NCBI GenBank assembly: GCA_002405515.1
Contig: DHLZ01000045.1
Location: forward strand, 430-6,046
Origin: Planctomycetaceae bacterium UBA4655
GTDB taxonomy: Bacteria > Planctomycetota > Planctomycetia > Pirellulales > UBA1268
Length of the DNA: 5,617 nt
Reading direction: 5' to 3'
This document shows positions 1-5,617 of this stretch, piece by piece. The notes below the pieces were generated by a model. The model had not been told where the DNA came from and ran no database searches. It worked only from the letters and a program-made list of their open reading frames with translations. Positions within the stretch are counted from its first letter, which is position 1; each line of letters opens with the position of its first letter. A program made the translations under genes and the position numbers.

Positions 1-66
1 CTGATCGAGCCTGCCGCGTTCTATGTGATGGTGCGCCTCGGGCTTCCACGATGCCGGCCTGCTGCG

Positions 67-1026
<960 letters not shown>

Positions 1027-1030
1027 CCGG

Positions 1031-1036
1031 TCTCCA
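1031..1036 (-). promoter_or_regulatory. Ribosome binding site of lipA
   Basis: The minus strand reads TGGAGA here, 5 nt (from the GGAG core) before the ATG at 1026 and 8 nt before the ATG at 1023. It supports starting lipA at this ATG pair rather than at 1209 or at the internal ATG pair at 960/957. Confidence 0.6.
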
Positions 1037-1054
1037 GATGCCCTCGGAACACCC

Positions 1055-1092
1055 GACAGTTTACGGTCCGCGCCGCAACTCCAGGACAGTTT
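1055..1092. repeat. Two direct copies of GACAGTTT, 30 bp apart
   Basis: GACAGTTT occurs at 1055-1062 and again at 1085-1092 (AAACTGTC on the minus strand), a 30-bp step of roughly three helical turns, 29-62 bp upstream of the lipA start. The second copy runs into TTTCC-C-GGAAA (1090-1100), a short inverted repeat. The spacing would suit a repressor or activator binding two sites on one DNA face. With only eight matching bases, chance is a real alternative. Confidence 0.25.
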
Positions 1093-1125
1093 CCCGGAAA
1101 TCCGCGTGGTGAGTGCGGTTTTGCT

Positions 1126-1170
1126 GGAAACCTTCGGGCGGTCTTCGGGCTTCGGGGCCGCCGCGTTTCC
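1126..1170 (+). promoter_or_regulatory. Nested imperfect inverted repeat upstream of the helicase gene
   Basis: GGAAAC at 1126-1131 can pair with GTTTCC at 1165-1170, and inside it GGCGG at 1137-1141 can pair with CCGCC at 1158-1162, leaving a 16-nt loop. The loop side carries three closely spaced TTCGGG copies (1133, 1144 and 1151). The structure ends 26 bp before the helicase ATG, so in a transcript it would form a 5' leader hairpin. It could affect translation or be a protein site. The GC-rich background makes such pairings common, hence the low confidence. Confidence 0.25.
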
Positions 1171-1196
1171 GGTAGCATCACCCGCCACGCCCGGCC

Positions 1197-4037
1197 ATGA
1201 CCGCCCCACGACAACACCCCTACCGCCTCCGCCTCTCGCCGCATGGCCGGCTTACCTACGAGCCTGCGCCGCCGGAAGACGCCCCGCCCGTCGCGGACCT
1301 GCAATCCGACCAGGCCGCACGCATCGCTTCGGCGTTCAGCAGCGAACGGACCACCGGCCTGTTCCACATCGCCGAACTGGACGACTCCGTCACGCTGCCA
1401 CCCGACCTTGCGTTCTTCCGGGGATGGACCCGCAGGCTCGTCGAGGCGGTCGCCCATCTTTCGGAGGAGGGACGAGCGACCTTCATGGCGTCCGGATCGC
1501 GACCGCAGTTCGAGCGGCTCATTCCGCCGCCCGACGCGGCCACGCTCGCGGCCACACTCGCCGCCGCTCCGCCTTTTCACGGCCTCGAGTACCTCGATGA
1601 CGAGATGCTCCGCGACGTCTGGTTCGACCTGGCCGCCGCCCTTCGAAAACGGGCGACTGCAGCCAAGGGAGGGCTCGTCGCGGTGCTTTCGGCCGTCGAT
1701 AAACGGCTGCACCTGCTCGGCAAGGTCACGTTTCATCTCGCGGAGAACCGTCGCGACGAGTCGAGGCCCTTCGCGTTCCTCGCCACGTATGCCCACCGGC
1801 TGTCGGCCGCCTCCGGCGTGCAGCATCTCCCCCTGGCCAAGGCGATCGAGGAGTCGGCCGACCGCAACGATCAAGCCAGGCTCCTCGATCTGCTCGCCCC
1901 GGTGCGAGAGGCCGCGAGGGGAAGCAGCCTCGTTCGGGAGTGGCTCGATTCGAGGGCCATCTTCACGCCGCGGGCGATCACGATCGCCGAGGCGCATCGG
2001 TTTCTTCGCGACGTGCCCGCGATGGAGGAGGCTGGCCTCGCAGTCCGCGTGCCCGACTGGTGGCGGGCCAGAAAGCCGCCACGGCCGACCGTGAGGGTAC
2101 AACTCGGGACCGACACGCCTCACGAGCTTGGCGTCGACGGGCTGCTCGACTTCTCGGTCGATGTCGCCGTCGATGGCGAACCACTGAGCAAGGCGGAGAT
2201 CGCGGAACTGCTCGCCGGCACGGAGAGTCTCTCGCTCCTCCGCGGCAGGTGGGTGGAGGTGGACCGCGACCGTCTGCGGGAGGCCCTCGCCCAGTGGAAG
2301 CGGCTCGAGCGTGAGCACGCCGAGGGCATCGACTTCGTGAAGGGCATGCGGCTGCTCGCGGGAGCCGACTTCGGCGTGGGAAAAGAGGCCGACGAGAAGG
2401 TCGTTGAATGGTCCGACGTGGCGGCGGGGCCATGGCTTCGCGACACGCTCGCGTCGCTCCGGGATCCGCACGGCCGCGCCGGCTGCACTCCCGGCCGCGG
2501 GCTCAACGCGACGCTCCGTCCCTATCAGGAGGACGGCGTCCGCTGGCTCTGGTTTCTCACGAGGCTGCGGCTGGGCGCCTGCCTGGCCGACGACATGGGG
2601 CTCGGCAAGACGATCCAGCTCATCGACCTCTTCCTCCGAATGCGGGCGGATGACGAGGCGGCCGGCCGACCGCGATCCACCGCCGGCAGGGCAGCCGCCA
2701 GACCGCCCAGGCGGCCGAGCCTGCTCGTGGTTCCCGCGTCGCTCGTCGGCAACTGGAAGCAGGAACTGGCCCGCTTCGCTCCCGACATCACCCCCCTGTT
2801 TCTCCACCGCTCGGAGTGCGAGGCCGATCTCTTCGACCGGCTCGCCGCGGCGCCGGAGCGGGGGCTGGCGGGCTACGACGTGATCGTCACGACCTATGGG
2901 CTCGTGAAAAAGCTCGACTGGCTCGCGGACGTGCCATGGCGGCTGGCCGTGCTCGACGAGGCGCAGGCGATCAAGAACGCATCGAGCGCACAGACGAAGG
3001 CGGTGAAGCGGCTGCGGGCCGACGCGCGGATCGTGCTCACCGGCACGCCCGTGGAGAACCATCTCGGCGACCTCTGGTCGCTCTTCGACTTCTGCTGCCC
3101 GGGCCTGCTCGGCTCGGCGGCCGAATTCAAGGCGTTCGTGAAACGGATGGGAAAGCGGGAGGCGTCGCAGGGATTCGCGCCGCTCCGCAGGCTCGTCCAG
3201 CCCTACATTCTCCGTCGGCTCAAGACCGACCCGAAGATCGCCCCGGACCTCCCCGCGAAGACGGTGATGCGGTCGGAATGCGGGCTCTCCCGCAAGCAGG
3301 CCGCCCTCTACCAGAAGACGGTGGAGGATCTCCGGAAGCAACTCGACTCGCTCCGCGATGCCGGCCGCGAGAACGACATCCGCCGCCGTGGGATCGTGCT
3401 GGCGACGACGATGCGGCTCAAGCAGATCTGCAACCATCCCGCCCAGCATCTGGCAGCCGACGTGTCGGCCTACGTGGCCGAAGAAAGCGGCAAGTTCCTC
3501 CGTCTGGCCGAACTCTGCGAACCGATCGCGGCCCGGCAGGAGAAGGTGCTCGTTTTCACGCAGTTCCAGACGCTCTGCCACCCGCTGGCCGGCTGGCTCG
3601 GCGAGGTGTTCGGCCGGCCGGGAGTCGTGCTGCACGGCGGCGTGCCGGTGGGGAAGCGGAAGGAGCTTGTACGTCGGTTTCAGGAGGAAGACGACGTGCC
3701 CTTCTTCGTGATCTCGGTGAAGGCCGGAGGGACGGGGCTCAACCTCACCGCCGCGTCGCACGTGGTGCACTTCGACCGCTGGTGGAACCCGGCCGTCGAG
3801 AACCAGGCGACCGACCGGGCGTTTCGTATCGGCCAGAAGCGGAACGTGATCGTCCACGCCTTCGTCTGCCGTGGCACCCTCGAGGAGCGGATCGACGACA
3901 TGCTTCGCCAGAAGCAGGATCTCGCCGATCGGCTGCTGGGGCCGTCTGCGGCAGGGGAGACGCTGCTTACCGAGATGCGCGACGAAGAGCTGCTCGGAAT
4001 CCTGTCGCTCGACGTGGGCCGGGCCGCGATGGAATGA
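1197..4037 (+). CDS. SNF2-family helicase/ATPase with bacterial SNF2-associated domain
   Basis: This is a superfamily 2 ATP-driven DNA translocase of the bacterial SNF2 group (B. subtilis YwqA-like); the cellular substrate is unknown. Residues 1-300 are a poorly characterised N-terminal region. Roughly 305-430 match the bacterial SNF2-associated domain (LGVDGLLDF at 311 onward). The motor follows: motif I DDMGLGKT with Walker A Lys471; motif Ia LLVVPASLVGNW from 509; motif II DEAQ at 587-590; motif III LTGTPVEN at 614-621; the second RecA lobe with VLVFTQF near 784-790; motif V region KAGGTGLNL; RWWNP at 861-865; and motif VI QATDRAFRIGQ at 870-880 with arginine fingers Arg874 and Arg877. All catalytic motifs look intact. 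Length 946 is normal. The start is bounded by an in-frame TAG at 1173, and the ATG has no recognisable Shine-Dalgarno site. There is no SWIM CXCXnCXH motif; the first cysteine is residue 430. A separate SWIM protein is encoded convergently 21 bp downstream. Confidence 0.95.
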   Translation: MTAPRQHPYRLRLSPHGRLTYEPAPPEDAPPVADLQSDQAARIASAFSSERTTGLFHIAELDDSVTLPPDLAFFRGWTRRLVEAVAHLSEEGRATFMASGSRPQFERLIPPPDAATLAATLAAAPPFHGLEYLDDEMLRDVWFDLAAALRKRATAAKGGLVAVLSAVDKRLHLLGKVTFHLAENRRDESRPFAFLATYAHRLSAASGVQHLPLAKAIEESADRNDQARLLDLLAPVREAARGSSLVREWLDSRAIFTPRAITIAEAHRFLRDVPAMEEAGLAVRVPDWWRARKPPRPTVRVQLGTDTPHELGVDGLLDFSVDVAVDGEPLSKAEIAELLAGTESLSLLRGRWVEVDRDRLREALAQWKRLEREHAEGIDFVKGMRLLAGADFGVGKEADEKVVEWSDVAAGPWLRDTLASLRDPHGRAGCTPGRGLNATLRPYQEDGVRWLWFLTRLRLGACLADDMGLGKTIQLIDLFLRMRADDEAAGRPRSTAGRAAARPPRRPSLLVVPASLVGNWKQELARFAPDITPLFLHRSECEADLFDRLAAAPERGLAGYDVIVTTYGLVKKLDWLADVPWRLAVLDEAQAIKNASSAQTKAVKRLRADARIVLTGTPVENHLGDLWSLFDFCCPGLLGSAAEFKAFVKRMGKREASQGFAPLRRLVQPYILRRLKTDPKIAPDLPAKTVMRSECGLSRKQAALYQKTVEDLRKQLDSLRDAGRENDIRRRGIVLATTMRLKQICNHPAQHLAADVSAYVAEESGKFLRLAELCEPIAARQEKVLVFTQFQTLCHPLAGWLGEVFGRPGVVLHGGVPVGKRKELVRRFQEEDDVPFFVISVKAGGTGLNLTAASHVVHFDRWWNPAVENQATDRAFRIGQKRNVIVHAFVCRGTLEERIDDMLRQKQDLADRLLGPSAAGETLLTEMRDEELLGILSLDVGRAAME

Positions 4038-4057
4038 TCGCGCCGGTTGCTCGTTCC
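4031..4057 (+). terminator. Possible weak stem-loop at the convergent gene junction
   Basis: GGAATGA (4031-4037, ending in the helicase stop codon) can pair with TCGTTCC (4051-4057): seven pairs including one G-U wobble, around a 13-nt loop. In the opposite transcript the wobble becomes an A-C mismatch, so the fold favours the helicase mRNA. No T-tract follows, so it is not a canonical intrinsic terminator. Transcripts of the two convergent genes probably overlap here. Confidence 0.2.
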
Positions 4058-4058
4058 C

Positions 4059-4943
4059 TCACGGCTTGGGCTTGCGCTTGGGCTTTGCCTTCGCCTTCGC
4101 CTTTGCCTTCGGTTTGGACTTTGCCTTCGGTTTGGACTTTGCCTTCGGTTTGAGCTTGGCCTTTGTTTTTGGTTTGGACTTGCGTTTCGGCTTGGGCTTC
4201 AGGCCGGTCGCCGGCTTCGCGCCCTCCACGTCGATGCCGAAGATCGCCGACAGGTCATCCGTGGCAAGCGCGTGCGCGTCGTCGCGGCGCACCGCCTTCG
4301 TCACGGATTCCTTCGTCGCTGCGGCCACGAGCTCCTTCTGATCGACACCCCGCAGCAGGAAGAGCAGTTCCGGCTGCGTGTCGAGCCGGCTTCCGATCCC
4401 ATACAGCACCGCCGCGAGGTGCTTGCAGAGATAGGCGCCATCCGGGCATGAGCACTTGACGTCGATCTCGCGCGGCGACGGAAACATCCCGTCGCCGGTC
4501 TTCACGAGCCGCTCCATCACGTCGTCGGCCAGCCGGCCGGCGAGCAGGTCGATGAGCGACCCGATCGACGTGGCACAATCGGCCTTGATCGCCCGCCACT
4601 TCACGGGCGAGAGCGGCGCGATGGCGATCGCCACGTCGTACACGACCGACCCGGCGACGATCGCCTCGACGCGGCCGCGGGCGACGAGCAGATCGACCAC
4701 GGAGCCATTGCGGGCGTAGGTGCGACCGCGGGGCAGACGGTTCGCGAAGTCGCTGTAGCTCTCCAGGTTCCGGCACCACGACTTCCCCCAGAATGTCTTG
4801 GCGATGTCGCGGCCGGTGATCGCGACGGGCTCAGGCTGGCGGCCCGCCTGTTTCGCCCGCTTGGCCGCCCGCTTCTTCGCGGCCGCGATCCGCTCGTGGA
4901 CCGGCACATACTCGAACCAGGCGTCGAATCTGCCCCATCGCAT
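4059..4943 (-). CDS. SWIM zinc-finger protein with alternating-lysine C-terminal tail
   Basis: This belongs to the bacterial SWIM-finger family encoded near SNF2 helicases (B. subtilis YwqB beside YwqA). Biochemical role is unknown; SWIM fingers bind zinc and are thought to contact DNA or proteins. In the 294-residue product the N-terminal part carries the family signatures FWGKSWCRNLESYSD (about residues 51-65) and RLPRGRTYARNGSV. The SWIM motif CXCX6CXH uses Cys164, Cys166, Cys173 and His175, followed by KHLAAVLYGIG and ELLFLLRGVD. Residues 249-294 are a low-complexity tail in which every odd position is Lys. The start at 4943 is chosen because GAGGA at 4952-4956 sits 8 nt upstream and family-like sequence begins there. 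An ATG at 5030 would add 29 unmatched residues and overlap the preceding gene. The gene starts 29 bp after the stop of the DUF499-like gene on the same strand, so they are probably one operon. It faces the helicase gene tail to tail. Confidence 0.92.
   Translation of the reverse strand: MRWGRFDAWFEYVPVHERIAAAKKRAAKRAKQAGRQPEPVAITGRDIAKTFWGKSWCRNLESYSDFANRLPRGRTYARNGSVVDLLVARGRVEAIVAGSVVYDVAIAIAPLSPVKWRAIKADCATSIGSLIDLLAGRLADDVMERLVKTGDGMFPSPREIDVKCSCPDGAYLCKHLAAVLYGIGSRLDTQPELLFLLRGVDQKELVAAATKESVTKAVRRDDAHALATDDLSAIFGIDVEGAKPATGLKPKPKRKSKPKTKAKLKPKAKSKPKAKSKPKAKAKAKAKPKRKPKP
4062..4199 (-). repeat. Low-complexity tract encoding the (Lys-X)23 tail
   Basis: These 138 bp encode the last 46 residues of the SWIM protein. 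All 23 odd positions are Lys; the even positions are 9 Pro, 7 Ala, 3 Ser, 2 Arg, 1 Thr and 1 Leu. DNA periodicity is 6 bp (one Lys-X pair), with a higher-order 18-bp unit, TTTGCCTTCGGTTTGGAC on the plus strand, at 4102-4119 and 4120-4137 and a two-base variant at 4138-4155. Such tracts can change length by replication slippage in 6- or 18-bp steps that keep frame. The strong positive charge resembles histone H1-like and AlgP-like tails. Confidence 0.9.
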
Positions 4944-4951
4944 CCGTGCCG

Positions 4952-4956
4952 TCCTC
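4952..4956 (-). promoter_or_regulatory. Ribosome binding site of the SWIM gene
   Basis: The minus strand reads GAGGA 8 nt before the ATG at 4943. It lies within the 29-bp gap after the DUF499-like stop codon and decides the start of the SWIM gene in favour of 4943 over 5030. Confidence 0.65.
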
Positions 4957-4972
4957 GTGTGCCGAGACCTGC

Positions 4973-5617
4973 TCACTCCCACGACTTCGTCGTGAAACCG
5001 AGATTCGTGGCGTTTTCCGCTACGCCACATTTTACATGATCCTTCGGGCCGGCAGGAAACTCGGCGGTGACGTCGAGCGTCACGTGAACCGTCGCGTCGG
5101 CGTCGCTCGCCAGGAGGGCGATGATCTCGTCGGCGATGTCGCGCAGCCGCATCTTCGCCGTCGAGGCGTCGATCTGAGCGGTGCCCCGGAATCGTCGGAC
5201 GGCAGCGCTGGCAGGGGCCGGAGCGGCGATCGGGGGCGTCGTGCCGGAGCCGATCGGAGTGGCGGGGCCGATGGGCGGCTGTGATCCGGCTGTAGAGGCC
5301 GGGCCCGAAGACGGCTTCACGGCCTCCCTTGCCTTGGCAAAAGCCGCCGCAGTGCCAGGCTCGATGAGCAGGAGCGAGTCGGCGTCGGCCTGCACGTGCG
5401 GGTCGCCGAATGCAAAACCCTCGAAGGCAACGCCCGTGCGGCCATGGGCGGTGCCGAAGTAGTCGCGGGTCTTGTCGCCTTCGCGGATCGCGCCGGTGAG
5501 CACATCGCGGCTCTTGAGCCGGGGCATGTAGAGATATTTCTGGGAGTCGTCCCAGAACGTGCGTACCTCGGCGGCTGTCTTGCCGTACCGCCGATAGAAC
5601 TGCTGCAGGAGGCTCCG
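4973..5617 (-). CDS. DUF499-like ATPase, C-terminal part (cut by the window edge)
   Basis: The frame is open from the right edge to a TGA at 4973-4975, giving the last 214 residues of a longer protein. Residues 1-100 of the fragment include FWDDSQKYLYMPRLKSRDVL and a GDKTRDYFGTAHG segment, resembling the region after the ATPase core of large DUF499 proteins, where a YLPRL-type motif and a FGYA-type strand recur. Residues 101-139 are a Pro/Ala/Ser/Gly-rich linker. Residues 140-214 form a small C-terminal domain beginning RRFRGTAQID and ending with VAENATNLGF, similar to the VSENARTLKF ending I recall from DUF499 proteins. The P-loop and start lie outside the window, so ATPase activity is inferred from family only. 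DUF499 proteins are large AAA-type ATPases found in defence islands, often with DUF1156 methyltransferases and helicases. The SWIM gene follows after 29 bp. A PglY- or BrxC-like ATPase of BREX is the main alternative. Confidence 0.7.
   Translation of the reverse strand, partial: RSLLQQFYRRYGKTAAEVRTFWDDSQKYLYMPRLKSRDVLTGAIREGDKTRDYFGTAHGRTGVAFEGFAFGDPHVQADADSLLLIEPGTAAAFAKAREAVKPSSGPASTAGSQPPIGPATPIGSGTTPPIAAPAPASAAVRRFRGTAQIDASTAKMRLRDIADEIIALLASDADATVHVTLDVTAEFPAGPKDHVKCGVAENATNLGFTTKSWE

Larger units (their letters stand above)
1027..1196. promoter_or_regulatory. Divergent intergenic region between lipA and the SNF2 helicase gene
   Basis: These 170 bp separate two divergently transcribed genes and should hold the promoters of both. 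I cannot point to a convincing -35/-10 pair on either strand. The region contains a direct repeat on the lipA side and an imperfect inverted repeat on the helicase side, listed separately. It is not a coding extension of the helicase, because an in-frame TAG at 1173-1175 closes that frame upstream of the ATG at 1197. Confidence 0.5.

Noticed and set aside
1..66. A possible gene end or start at the left edge
   Set aside because: Both strands have open frames here, but they are too short to judge and none shows a ribosome binding site or a recognisable sequence.
1027..1209. N-terminal extension of lipA back to an ATG at 1209
   Set aside because: The added 61 residues do not resemble LipA, they would overlap the helicase start, and a good ribosome binding site precedes the ATG pair at 1026/1023.
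2816..4153. A 445-codon plus-strand frame overlapping the helicase in another register
   Set aside because: The product is Arg/Ala/Gly-rich with no domain, and it runs through the helicase stop into the repeat tract of the opposite gene. It is a composition shadow.
4102..4155. The 18-bp repeats as a CRISPR-like or minisatellite element
   Set aside because: The units are contiguous without spacers and lie in the coding frame of the lysine tail, so they are a protein-coding repeat.
4047..4451. Plus-strand frames with repetitive Leu/Gly/Phe-rich products that look like membrane repeats
   Set aside because: They are the antisense reading of the lysine-tail repeat. The minus-strand frame has the SWIM family motifs.
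4944..5030. An upstream start for the SWIM gene at 5030
   Set aside because: It adds 29 residues that do not look like the family, overlaps the DUF499-like gene, and the ATG at 4943 has GAGGA 8 nt upstream.

Overview
The window is GC-rich bacterial DNA, densely coded, with no RNA genes, insertion sequences or CRISPR arrays visible. The high GC content, the lack of a Shine-Dalgarno site at one start beside clear sites at others, and the protein flavour would fit a planctomycete or another high-GC environmental bacterium. That placement is a guess; no taxonomic marker gene is present.

Layout: (1) Positions 67-1026, minus strand, encode a complete lipoyl synthase (LipA), a housekeeping radical-SAM enzyme. 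(2) Positions 1027-1196 form a 170-bp divergent intergenic region holding two copies of an 8-bp direct repeat and a nested inverted repeat. (3) Positions 1197-4037, plus strand, encode a complete 946-residue SNF2-family helicase/translocase of the bacterial type, with the SNF2-associated domain ahead of the motor. (4) Positions 4059-4943, minus strand, encode a SWIM zinc-finger protein of the family typically encoded beside such helicases. It meets the helicase gene tail to tail and ends in a lysine tail in which every second residue of the last 46 is Lys. (5) From 4973 to the right edge, minus strand, lies the C-terminal 214 residues of a protein resembling the DUF499 ATPases known from phage-defence islands. 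Its stop lies 29 bp before the SWIM start, so the two are probably co-transcribed.

How they may work together: the helicase has no SWIM finger of its own (its first cysteine is residue 430), so the separate SWIM protein probably supplies this module in trans. The link between a DUF499-like ATPase, a SWIM protein and an SNF2 motor suggests a nucleic-acid-processing or defence module whose remaining genes would lie beyond the right edge. This is inference from gene order and family resemblance. LipA is most likely an unrelated neighbour at the edge of the module.
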